64,000 nucleotides of DNA from Palsa-744 sp963734815. GTDB lineage: Bacteria; Actinomycetota; Thermoleophilia; Solirubrobacterales; Solirubrobacteraceae. The position numbers and the translations under genes were made by a program. Each line of letters opens with the position of its first letter. Position 1 is the stretch's first letter. Of the stretch, positions 1 to 7,074 are shown piece after piece. The notes under the pieces were generated by a model. That model was not told the DNA's origin. It did not search any database and saw only the letters and a program-made list of their open reading frames with translations. The stretch spans positions 310,001-374,000 of the forward strand of contig CAVTIH010000003.1 in assembly GCA_963734815.1 (NCBI GenBank). Reading direction: 5' to 3'.

Positions 1-197
1 GCTCTGCGGGTGCCACCAGGCCGGACGATCGGGGATGTTCGTCATGCGTGGACTCGCCCCGCTTCGCCGCTTCGCCCCCGATCGGCGCGCTCACGGTCGC
101 CGGGCGGCGCAGCGCCATCCGCTGCCGCGGGAGCGCGCCGGCTTCGCACAGCGCGGGCGGGGCTCTTTTTGGCAGCGGATCTGCTGGACTACCCGTG

Positions 198-476
198 ATG
201 GCAGCCGACCCCCGCGCCCGGGAACTTCTGGAACTGATGTCGCGCACGGTCGAGGCCAACCCGGGCGCGGATGCGCGAACGCTCCGGGCGCGGGGGGGCG
301 TCAAGCGAGTAAACGGCGAAAAAGCGCTCGAGCTCCTGGAGCGCGCGGGGTTCATCGAGCGCAAGACGGTCCTGGCGCAGGACACCTACCGCAGTCTCAA
401 GCCCTACCGTGCGAGCGTCGAGGCTCCGCGCACGGCATTCGCCAAAACCCATTCTGTTGGTGAGGGCGGCGGGTAG
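198..476 (+). CDS. Small winged-helix-like hypothetical protein
   Basis: A 92-residue protein. Its N-terminal two thirds is helical and reads like a small winged helix: a helix with LLELM, a second with ADARTLRARGG, and a third with KALELLERAGFIER. That resembles replication- or MarR-type DNA-binding folds, but I do not recognise the family. The frame stays open upstream to about position 48. The start at 198 was chosen because the upstream residues look like non-coding translation (Arg/Ser/Pro-rich). It lies 37 bases ahead of the universal stress protein and could be co-transcribed with it. Function unknown; DNA binding is inference. Confidence 0.5.
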   Translation: MAADPRARELLELMSRTVEANPGADARTLRARGGVKRVNGEKALELLERAGFIERKTVLAQDTYRSLKPYRASVEAPRTAFAKTHSVGEGGG

Positions 477-513
477 TTTTCCGCGCCAAGCTGATCCGAC
501 AAGGAGACCCGTG

Positions 514-1371
514 ATGTTCAAGAACGTGCTCGTGGGAGTGGATGGAAGGCCCAACGGCCGTGATGCCATCGCGCTTGCTTGCCTACTCACCGACCCCGAT
601 GGAAAGCTGACGCTCGCCAACGTGCGTAGCGGGGAGCTGCACGCGTCCTACGCGATCGTCCCCGACATGGTGGCCGAGGAGCGCGAAGCGTCTGAGAAGC
701 TGCTCGAGGATGAGCGCACCGCGGCGGATGTCACAGCGGAGCTCCTCAGCATCGTGTCGACGAGCCCCGGACGCGGGCTGCACGAGCAGGCCGAGGAGCA
801 GAACGCGGACCTGTTGGTGGTGGGCTCCAGCAGCCACGGCGCGCTCGGGCGCGCGATGCTGGGCGATGACACGCGCGGCGCGCTGAACGGCGCTCCCTGC
901 GCGGTCGCAATCGCCCCCCTCGGCTTCGTCGAGCACCCAACCCCGATCGCCAAGGTAGGCGTCGCCTACAACTCCTCGCCGGAGAGCGAAGCGGCGCTCG
1001 CAATGGCACGGACTTTGGCGGCCCCGACCCGCGCGACGGTCGATGCGCTGGAAGTCATCTCGATCCCGACGGTCGCCTACAGCGGAATCGTCTCTCCCGC
1101 GCTGGGGGACAGCATCGAGAAGATGATCCAGGCGGCAAACGCCCGCATGAAGGAGCTGCCCGGCGTCGAGGGTCACGCGGTCTACGGTCTCGCTGGCGAG
1201 GAGCTGGCCGCCTTCGGCGATCAGGTGGACATCCTGGTGGTCGGCTCACGCGGCTACGGTCCCGTGAAGCGTCTGGTGCTCGGCAGCACCTCCGACTACC
1301 TGCAGCGCCACGCGCGCTGCTCGCTGCTCGTGCTGCCCCGTGCGGCCGCCGGCCCAGCCGCGCCGGCGTAG
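514..1371 (+). CDS. Tandem-domain universal stress protein (UspA family)
   Basis: A 285-residue protein with two Usp domains (about residues 1-140 and 150-280), as is usual for the long actinobacterial form. The second domain has the full ATP-binding signature G-2x-G-9x-G-S (GSRGYG, then LGSTS). The first is degenerate (GSSSHG, then LGDD), so ATP is probably bound in the C-terminal half. These cytosolic proteins support survival under hypoxia or starvation. The ATG at 514 follows AAGGAG (501-506) with seven-base spacing; a GTG one codon upstream is possible. It converges with the antiporter gene, whose stop lies 16 bases away. Confidence 0.9.
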   Translation: MFKNVLVGVDGRPNGRDAIALACLLTDPDGKLTLANVRSGELHASYAIVPDMVAEEREASEKLLEDERTAADVTAELLSIVSTSPGRGLHEQAEEQNADLLVVGSSSHGALGRAMLGDDTRGALNGAPCAVAIAPLGFVEHPTPIAKVGVAYNSSPESEAALAMARTLAAPTRATVDALEVISIPTVAYSGIVSPALGDSIEKMIQAANARMKELPGVEGHAVYGLAGEELAAFGDQVDILVVGSRGYGPVKRLVLGSTSDYLQRHARCSLLVLPRAAAGPAAPA

Positions 1372-1387
1372 AAGATCGCGCGGCAGC

Positions 1388-2560
1388 TCAGGGTTGTGCT
1401 TGAAAGCCAGTCTCCAGTACGGGCACAACCTCGGCTTCGTGGCGGATGAGCAGCTCGACACCGAGCCTGCAGACCCCAAGGCTGACCAGCGCAGCGGCGA
1501 TGATCGCCGTCGCACCCTCAGCGGAGAGCACGTGCTCTGAGAGCCCGAGCGAGGCGATCGCGGCCGGCACTCCAAGCTGTGCACTTGCGGCGAGACCGGC
1601 CGCCACTGGCTTGCGTGTGAGCGTCACAGCAATGACGTGGATCACGACGTTCAGAGCCGCCAGCGAGCCGGCGAGAGCAAGCATCGAGGGATGATCGAAG
1701 AGGCCGCCCAGATCGAGTTGCGCACCGAGGACGACAAAGTAGAGCGGGATGAAGAACCCGTCGGCGATGCCGCGCATCTGAGTCGAGAGGCGCTTGGGTC
1801 CACCGATCGCCGCGACCATCAGACCGGCGCCAAACCCCGCGATCAGGACACTGGTGCCGCCCTTCTGCGCGATCCACGCAAGCAGGAACAGGACGAGCAG
1901 TGACAGGCGCAAGTCCAGCGCCCAATGGCGCTGCTTGGAGAGATGGCGCACACGGTGAACCCACCTGCGACCCGTCAGCGCTCGGGCCCCGCCGAGCAGC
2001 AACACTACCGTGGCGCCAACGAGCAACCCGCCGAGCAGCGCGTGACTGAAGCGCGTGGGCTGCAGCACGATCGGCACAGAGAGGATCGTGACGATGTCGG
2101 CGATCGTGACCTGCGCTATCACGGTCAGGATGACGGGTCCGGTGATGGCGGTCTCCTGCAGCGCGGGCAGCAGCACGGCGGCCGACCCCGAGGCGAGCAA
2201 GACCGCATAGATCGCCGCATGGCCCGTGCCCGCGATGCTCGCGGCGAGTAGACCGCCGGGGATCGACAGTACGCCGACGATGCCCGCCAGGAGCCCGCCG
2301 TCTCTCAGCGCTCCGGCGAGCCGCCGGTCGCGCAGCGGCAGGTGCATCCCCACGGTGAGCATCAGCATCGCGAATCCGATGCCCCCCAGAAACGAGATCG
2401 TCGTGTTCGCGGGGTTCACGGCACCCAATACTTCGGGGCCAATCAGGATGCCGGCGATGATCTCACCGATCACCACGGGCACGAACCGCCGTCCCGCTAC
2501 GCCCAGCAGCGGGCCGCCGAGCCCGGCGAGCACGATCACAAGGAGAGTCTCGAAGCTCAC
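1388..2560 (-). CDS. CPA2-type cation/proton antiporter
   Basis: A 390-residue integral membrane protein of the sodium/hydrogen exchanger (Kef/CPA2) family, predicted to exchange Na+ or K+ for H+. About 11-12 hydrophobic helices are visible from residue 5 to about 375, starting with the GEIIAGILIGPEVLG segment typical of the CPA2 N-terminus. There is no C-terminal RCK/TrkA-N domain, so it is the short, non-KefB/C form. The start is GTG at 2560. Genes on both sides are stress-related (Usp, DUF302), fitting a homeostasis role. The ion transported cannot be told from sequence alone. Confidence 0.85.
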   Translation of the reverse strand: MSFETLLVIVLAGLGGPLLGVAGRRFVPVVIGEIIAGILIGPEVLGAVNPANTTISFLGGIGFAMLMLTVGMHLPLRDRRLAGALRDGGLLAGIVGVLSIPGGLLAASIAGTGHAAIYAVLLASGSAAVLLPALQETAITGPVILTVIAQVTIADIVTILSVPIVLQPTRFSHALLGGLLVGATVVLLLGGARALTGRRWVHRVRHLSKQRHWALDLRLSLLVLFLLAWIAQKGGTSVLIAGFGAGLMVAAIGGPKRLSTQMRGIADGFFIPLYFVVLGAQLDLGGLFDHPSMLALAGSLAALNVVIHVIAVTLTRKPVAAGLAASAQLGVPAAIASLGLSEHVLSAEGATAIIAAALVSLGVCRLGVELLIRHEAEVVPVLETGFQAQP

Positions 2561-2616
2561 GGAGCGTTGAGCCTATGCCCCTCTCGCAAGGCGCCATATT
2601 CGCCTGGTGGCGTCGC

Positions 2617-3024
2617 TCATAGGGTAGCCGTGCTCTCAGCCACAAGCGCATCCAGCAGCTCGCGCATGCGGTCAAGCACCGGGGCGTCAGGCGCGAGCGC
2701 ATACCCGGCAGCCATCGCGCTCGGCAGTCGATAACCGATCATCGTCTGACCGCCGGCGTCCCACACGAGTAGACGCAGCGGAAGCTCGTATCCGATGGTC
2801 GGATCGACCTGCATCAGCAGTGTGCCCGCCTTCGGGTCACCGAAGATGAGCAGCTCCTCGTCGGGCAGCTCCAGCCCGGCTGCACGCGCTCCGGCGCCAT
2901 GATCGACACGGGCGAATATCGTGATCTCGCGCTGCTGAAGGGCAGCCACCGCGCGGTCAGTCGTTTGGCGCACGCCGTGGGGACTCTTGCTCGCTGTTAG
3001 GGGCGTGGCAGGGTTCTCAGACAT
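2617..3024 (-). CDS. DUF302 family protein
   Basis: A 135-residue cytosolic protein matching the DUF302 family: the AVAALQQREITIFARVDH segment, the ELLIFGDPKAGTLLMQ core and the LPLRLLVWD strand are characteristic. DUF302 proteins occur across bacteria with no settled biochemistry, often near stress or membrane genes. The ATG at 3024 follows AAGGAGA at good spacing. It lies 57 bases upstream of the antiporter in the same orientation, so the two may form one transcript. Confidence 0.85.
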   Translation of the reverse strand: MSENPATPLTASKSPHGVRQTTDRAVAALQQREITIFARVDHGAGARAAGLELPDEELLIFGDPKAGTLLMQVDPTIGYELPLRLLVWDAGGQTMIGYRLPSAMAAGYALAPDAPVLDRMRELLDALVAESTATL

Positions 3025-3104
3025 GTTTTCTCCTTACGTCGTGTAGCCGCGCCCTGTGTGCACCGGCGGGAGCCCCGCCCCGCCCTTCGGGCTGCTCAAG
3101 TCGG

Positions 3105-3416
3105 TCAAGCTCGGGCTCGTCGGAGGATGAGGCCAGCGGTGATCGCCAGCAGCGTGCCCGTCAACAGCGCGCTTGTGCGCCGACGCTCCGTTTGCCCGAG
3201 GGTCGCCCCGTCGGCTCGCCATGAGAGCACTGATGCCTTCGTCCTTGCCGAAAGCACCGAGCCGAATGAGCCGGCAGAGCCGATCGAGAATGCAGAGGCG
3301 AAGGAGCCCACCGACCCGATCGAGAGCGCAGAGCCCACCGACCCGATCGAGAGGAACGAGCCTTTGCAGCCGACCGAGAGAAACGAGTCCTCAGACCACA
3401 GCGAGCGCCCTTGCAC
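3105..3416 (-). CDS. Serine-triplet repeat protein with C-terminal hydrophobic segment
   Basis: A 103-residue protein if started at GTG 3416; the frame stays open to 3518. From residue 5 to 65 every third residue is Ser (21 positions, 19 Ser, with Cys17 and Thr59). The intervening pairs are mostly small or hydrophobic (LS-IGS-VGS type). Part of this is encoded by a 27-base DNA repeat. Residues 85-98 (LLTGTLLAITAGLI) could be one membrane segment, followed by an Arg-rich end. Such runs occur in uncharacterised actinobacterial small proteins. A period-3 Ser ladder suggests a regular solenoid or fibre, which is inference. Its 5' region abuts a truncated IS66 remnant, so the start is uncertain. 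Confidence 0.55.
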   Translation of the reverse strand: MQGRSLWSEDSFLSVGCKGSFLSIGSVGSALSIGSVGSFASAFSIGSAGSFGSVLSARTKASVLSWRADGATLGQTERRRTSALLTGTLLAITAGLILRRARA

Positions 3417-3426
3417 AGGTTTCAGC

Positions 3427-3768
3427 CTACCGTCCCGCCGCCGCTGGGCGCGGCGGCTTGACTTGGCCCTGGCGCGGCGGCTTGAAGTGGCCTGACCTCG
3501 CGGCGGCCTCGTGGCCATCCTGGGCGCCCTGCTTACGGCCCGAGGGATCCTTGCCCCGCGTGGGCAGCCCGCCAGGCGGATCAGAGCTCGGCGGAGCCGA
3601 TGAGTTGCGCGAGCTGCGATTCAGCCGACGCTCAAGCTCGCCGATCCGCTCATCCTGACGCGCGACCCGCTCCTCCAGCCGCTGGATCTGCGCGTCCATC
3701 CGCAGCAGCAACTCAACGACCGCCTCACGGCCAGCGTCATAGATCGCCTCCGCCTCAGCGCGCTCCAC
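3427..3768 (-). pseudogene. IS66-type transposase, N-terminal remnant (element A)
   Basis: Only the first about 80 residues of an IS66 transposase remain. They comprise an N-terminal helix (AEAEAIYDAGREAVVELL), a coiled coil (RLEERVARQDERIGELE) and the Ser/Asn-rich NSSAPPSSDPP linker with GRKQGAQDGH. This matches the N-terminus of the complete copy to the right. The reading then runs into an unrelated Pro/Arg-rich tail containing a 24-base tandem repeat (3447-3494), and the zinc-finger and DDE parts are missing. Its right terminal repeat survives at 3810-3822. Non-functional. Confidence 0.75.
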
Positions 3769-3809
3769 GCAACGGGATTCGACACCACGGGGTTATGTCC
3801 CCCAGACCA

Positions 3810-3830
3810 ACTGAACGGTTACGAAAATGC
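3810..3830. repeat. Right end of IS66-type element A plus 8-bp target repeat
   Basis: ACTGAACGGTTAC (3810-3822) matches the right terminal repeat of the complete element (ACTAAACGGCTAC, 5369-5381) at 11 of 13 bases. It is followed by GAAAATGC (3823-3830), the same octamer that flanks the complete element on its right. So the remnant and the complete copy share one target sequence and sit in tandem. Confidence 0.7.
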
Positions 3831-5381
3831 GTAGCCGTTCAGTCCTCTGGTTTTGGGGGTGTGGTTTCAGGGGAGGGCGGGGAGCGCGCCGCCGGTTTGG
3901 TGGGCGGTGTGGAGATCGCGCAGGTAGGCGAGGAGGCTGCGGTGTTGTAGTCGGCAGGTGACCGAGGCGGAGAGGGATCGTTCGGTGAACTGCTCGCCTT
4001 CCTTGGATTGGTTGCCGTGAGAGAGCTTGCGGTGGATGACCGGTCCGCGGAGAGCGCGCTCGGCGGCGTTGTTGGTCGGGGTGACGTCGGGGACGGTGAT
4101 GAATGTCCAGAGCGCGGGCCAGAGCTTCAGCAGGTTGTTCGCGAACCGCCGGAACAATCGGTGGCGTTTGGATTTCTTGGCGGCGTGCTCGAGCAACTCT
4201 CGCAGCTCGGTCTGGATCGGCGTCATCTCGAGGGCGAGCCGAGCGCGGTCTTGATGGCCTGCGTAGGCATGCCAGGTTTCAAACAGCCGGCGGGTGAGCT
4301 GGAGGCCGGCCTGCCCGAAGATCTGTTGGGCAGCCAAGCCTTCGCTGTGGAACCGGAAGTCGCGTTGGAGGTGTGACCAGCAGGCTTGTCGTTGCTCGGG
4401 ATCGAGCAGGTCATATGCCCACCAGCGATCCGAGGTCACGATCCCCTCAAAGTCGGGGCCGAGCAACTCTTGGAGGCGATCGCGGTGGCGGTCCTTCACG
4501 ATCCGGAAGATCGCCGCTTGCGGGGTCGCGGCCGTCCACATCGTGCGATTCTCGCCGGCCAGGTACCAGCCGGTCTCATCGACGTTGACCGCCCCGGATC
4601 CCAGCACTTCGCTCGCCAGACGCTGATGCGGGGAGGCGAGCAGCAGCGAGGTGCGCTGACGATAGCGTCGATCGCGCCGACCGAGATCCGAACGGCGAAC
4701 AGCTCTGAGAGGAGCTCGCTCATGTCCCTGCGCGAGATCCGGTTGCGTGCCGTCACCGCAACGACCGCGGCCTGCAAGACCGGCCCGAACGCCGACTCGC
4801 CAACCATCCCGAGCCTCGCGCGAGTCCGCCTCTGGCATCCCGGGCAGCGCAACCGGTGCGTGCGATGCTCGACATAGAACACCGCGGTCACTGGCAGCTC
4901 GGCAACCTGATGGCGCCCCGGCCCGTGACGCGGAACCCTCTCGCTGTCAGTGAACTCCCGCCCGCACCCCGAGCACTCCTCGGGGTAATGGTCAACGATC
5001 TCCCGCATCTGATGTTCGCCCAGCAGCTCCCGCCCCGCGCCCGGGTGACCATCCTGCCCGCCCACCTTGCGCCGCTGACCATCCTTGCGGGCTAGCTCCT
5101 TGGCCTTCTCCCGCGCCTCCTGTCGACGCTGCTGGCGAGTCTTCGGAGCATCCGTCGAAGGAGGCGAGGAACTATTACGCGAACTCGCCGAAGCCTCCTC
5201 CAACGCCCGCAGCCGCTCCTCCAACCGCCGCTGCCCAGCCGCCAGCCCGATCAAGAACTCCACGCACGCCTCACGCCCCGACTCATAAACCGCCTCAGCC
5301 TCAGACCGCTCCACACCCCAACAGTTCGCGACCCACACGGGCGCACCTTGTTATGGAAAGCCCGGACGACTAAACGGCTAC
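3831..5381 (-). mobile_element. Complete IS66-family insertion sequence (single-ORF type)
   Basis: A 1551-bp element with terminal inverted repeats GTAGCCGTTCAGT (3831-3843) and ACTAAACGGCTAC (5369-5381), differing at one base. It is bounded by direct 8-bp repeats GAAAATGC at 3823-3830 and 5382-5389. Eight-base duplications and 5'-GTA termini are typical of IS66. It encodes only the large transposase (no tnpA/tnpB accessory genes), like the ISBst12-type subgroup. The transposase is frameshifted, so this copy should need a helper in trans to move. Confidence 0.85.
3867..5314 (-). pseudogene. IS66-family transposase with internal frameshift
   Basis: The N-terminal part is read from GTG 5314: coiled coil, Ser/Asn linker, then a zinc finger with CSGCGREF and RCPGCQRR, then the start of the DDE domain through SVGAIDAIV. 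The C-terminal part continues in another frame from about 4660 (QRTSLLLASPHQRL, VNVDETGWYLAG, VTSDRWWAYDL, NNAAERALR), carrying the catalytic acidic residues. The join needs a -1 shift near 4655-4665. No slippery heptamer is visible there, so a one-base deletion is more likely than programmed frameshifting. Together the parts cover the usual IS66 length of about 480 residues. Confidence 0.8.
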
Positions 5382-5433
5382 GAAAATGCATGTTTTTCCA
5401 GGCATTTCCGCTCCTGTCGGGGGCGATACGTGC

Positions 5434-5480
5434 GGTGGGCGATACTGGGCTCGAACCATCGGCGCGACGACCTCGGCGTG
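5434..5480 (-). tRNA. tRNA 3'-end remnant, Val-like
   Basis: On the minus strand the sequence ends ATCGCCCACC, preceded by GGTTCGAGCCC. That is a T-loop plus an acceptor 3' strand like actinobacterial tRNA-Val. The 5' half and a proper anticodon arm are missing, and the spacing upstream of the T-arm is abnormal. It is a fragment, not a working tRNA, and may mark an old integrase attachment site. Confidence 0.35.
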
Positions 5481-5650
5481 TGCGGTCATATCCGCCGGGC
5501 GTGTGCGGTTCGTGTGCGCTCCGCACCCAACCAGAGCATTCAAGGGGGTCCGCCGCCGTTGACCCTGAGGCCCCTGAATCCCTATCGCAGAGCGATATTT
5601 TGAGGGCTTCTGAGGCTCTTAGCGGCCTCCTGATGCGAACTGCTTTTCTA

Positions 5651-5697
5651 TCGGGGAGACAGGATTTGAACCTGCGACCGCCCGGCCCCCAGCCCGA
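5651..5697 (-). tRNA. tRNA-Pro(GGG) 3'-half remnant
   Basis: The minus strand gives an anticodon loop CTGGGGG (5692-5686, anticodon GGG), a variable region, a T-arm with GGTTCAAATCC, and a 3' acceptor strand CTCCCCGA ending at 5651. The matching 5' acceptor (CGGGGAG) and D-arm are absent to the right. A half tRNA running from the anticodon loop to the 3' end is the usual footprint of an integrase attachment site left beside a full tRNA elsewhere. Confidence 0.5.
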
Positions 5698-5902
5698 GAG
5701 ATGGGGTGTCGCTCAGTTGATGGAGGCCGTGTTTGCTGGGGTGTTGGTCGCTGAGTGCTCCTGGGTTTTCCTCAATTTGTTCCCCGGATTGTTCCCCGTC
5801 CGATCGGCCAAGTTGCACCAACGGCGTACGACGACACCGAGGCAAAGCTACGAGAGTAGACAGCAGTCAGACCCGCAACTTGCCGATAACTTGTCGAAAT
5901 AG

Positions 5903-5924
5903 CGCCGGAATGCTAAGCTTGGCG
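5903..5924. promoter_or_regulatory. Possible operator of the toxin-antitoxin operon
   Basis: Inverted repeat CGCC...GGCG (5903-5906 and 5921-5924) around an inner GCTAAGC, immediately upstream of the antitoxin ATG at 5927. Xre-type antitoxins usually repress their own promoter from such a site. The arms are short, so this is tentative. Confidence 0.3.
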
Positions 5925-5926
5925 AC

Positions 5927-6265
5927 ATGACCCTTGCATACGCCGAAGAGGCAATCCACGTCCACGACAGCGGCCATCTCTCCGACCGCGAGATCGCACG
6001 CGCAACCGGCGCGGCCCCGAGCACCGTACGCGAATGGCTCGCACGTCGCAGCTCCCCAAGCGGCCCGCGCGCAGAGCGCCTGGTCGAGCTCTCATCGCTC
6101 GTCGAACGCCTCGGGCGAGTGATCCGACCGACCTACATCCCGGTCTGGTTGAACAAGCCCGTCCCCGCGCTCGATGACGACAAGCCCATCGACCGCATCG
6201 CCGCCGGCGACTACCGCGCAGTCGCCCGACTCATCTCCGGCATCGAGGACCCGGGCGCAAGCTGA
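5927..6265 (+). CDS. Xre/MbcA/ParS-type antitoxin (DUF2384)
   Basis: A 112-residue protein with an N-terminal helix-turn-helix (LSDREIARATGAAPSTVREWL, about residues 18-40). Its C-terminal DUF2384 toxin-binding domain is recognised by IPVWLNKPVPALDDDKP and GDYRAVARLI. This is the antitoxin of RES/Xre type II systems: it binds and blocks the RES toxin and represses the operon. The toxin gene starts one base after its stop, which is the standard gene order. It sits inside the mobile-element zone, as many TA pairs do. Confidence 0.85.
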   Translation: MTLAYAEEAIHVHDSGHLSDREIARATGAAPSTVREWLARRSSPSGPRAERLVELSSLVERLGRVIRPTYIPVWLNKPVPALDDDKPIDRIAAGDYRAVARLISGIEDPGAS

Positions 6266-6266
6266 C

Positions 6267-6791
6267 GTGCCGCTCAGCGTCACAGCGCTCGCCGTGCGCG
6301 GACGCTGGATCAAGCACACCTACCCCGGCTCTGCGCCGCTGCCCGACCGCGAACCGCCGCCAGACAACCGCTGGCAACGCGGCGACGTCGTCGACGCGCT
6401 CTACCTCGCCGACAGCGAGGCGACCGCATGGGCCGAGTGGTACCGCCACCTGGCTGAGCGCATGATCCCTCCACTCGCGCAGATACCCCGCGAGCTGTGG
6501 ACCTGGCAGGTAGACATCGAGGTCGCCGACCTCTCCACACGAGAGAGCCTCGCCGCCGTCGGACTCAGTACGCCCGCGCCGGGCCGTCGCAATTGGCCCG
6601 CCTATCAAAGCATCGGCGAGCAGCTCTCAAAAGAGGACTGGGCGGGATTGCTCGCACCCAGCGCCGCCCGCCCCGAAGGCAAGATCCTATGTCTCTTCCG
6701 CGACAAGCGCGGTTTGCGCGGCGCCAAAGCGCTTTCTCCACCGCACCGCGTCGATGAGCCGCCGCCCCCACCCACGGGGTTGCGGACGTAG
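6267..6791 (+). CDS. RES-domain toxin (NAD+-depleting family)
   Basis: A 174-residue RES toxin. The family motifs are visible: an early Arg (VRGRWIKHTYPG), the ALYLADSEATAWAEWYRHL helix carrying the conserved Glu, and a late ILCLFRDKRGLRG segment. RES toxins such as MbcT and ParT degrade NAD+ or modify targets with ADP-ribose when the antitoxin is lost. Start GTG 6267 was chosen because it lies one base after the antitoxin stop and gives the normal RES length. The C-terminus is Pro-rich (DEPPPPP). Confidence 0.85.
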   Translation: MPLSVTALAVRGRWIKHTYPGSAPLPDREPPPDNRWQRGDVVDALYLADSEATAWAEWYRHLAERMIPPLAQIPRELWTWQVDIEVADLSTRESLAAVGLSTPAPGRRNWPAYQSIGEQLSKEDWAGLLAPSAARPEGKILCLFRDKRGLRGAKALSPPHRVDEPPPPPTGLRT

Positions 6792-6984
6792 ACGCTGGCT
6801 CGCAGCCCGATCGGGCCACCGCCGAAAGGCTGCCCCTTGCGGATCTGGATGATCTGGCGGGCCAAGCGAGAACTCCTCACGGAACTGCTCCAGCTCGATC
6901 TGCGATCGCGTGCAGCCGGCAGGCGCCCCTCACAGGGCTGCGGGCACTCGCGTAGCAACGGGCTCCCGCCACCCTCTCACATAC

Positions 6985-7038
6985 GCGGTCCACACCCAGG
7001 GGCCCAGATCAGCGGTCCACAACCAGGGGCCCAGATCA
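6985..7038. repeat. 27-bp tandem direct repeat
   Basis: Two adjacent 27-base copies (6985-7011 and 7012-7038) differ at a single base; each contains CCAGGGGCCCAGATCA. They lie between the RES toxin gene and the group II intron, in a stretch with no credible gene (6792-7074). Multiple short terminal repeats of this kind are a feature of IS21-type ends, so this may be the edge of an eroded element. I see no intact IstA or IstB. Confidence 0.5.
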
Positions 7039-7074
7039 AACGCACCAAGATCAGGGTCCCGACCCGCGAGCTCG

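Larger units (their letters stand above)
5390..5926. other. Gene-free stretch between IS66 and the toxin-antitoxin pair
   Basis: No credible protein gene. The forward frame that stays open here translates the complement of tRNA 3' halves, so I do not call it. It contains two tRNA-like 3' ends on the minus strand (separate entries) and a hairpin-capable inverted repeat, ATTCAAGGGG paired with CCCCTGAAT, at about 5538-5579. The make-up fits decayed integration sites. Confidence 0.5.

Noticed and set aside
2575..2612. Possible third copy of the 24-bp regulator motif near the antiporter start
   Set aside because: It shares only CGCCACC-like and ATATTCG-like pieces in a different order, which is not enough for a match.
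4640..4680. Programmed -1 frameshifting in the IS66-type transposase
   Set aside because: No slippery heptamer or downstream structure is evident, and this family is normally a single frame, so a deletion is simpler.
5348..5902. Forward open frame of 184 codons with phrases such as GDTGLEP and RQDLNLRPPGPQP
   Set aside because: These phrases are well-known artefacts of translating the complement of tRNA 3' halves; the segment is better explained as tRNA remnants.
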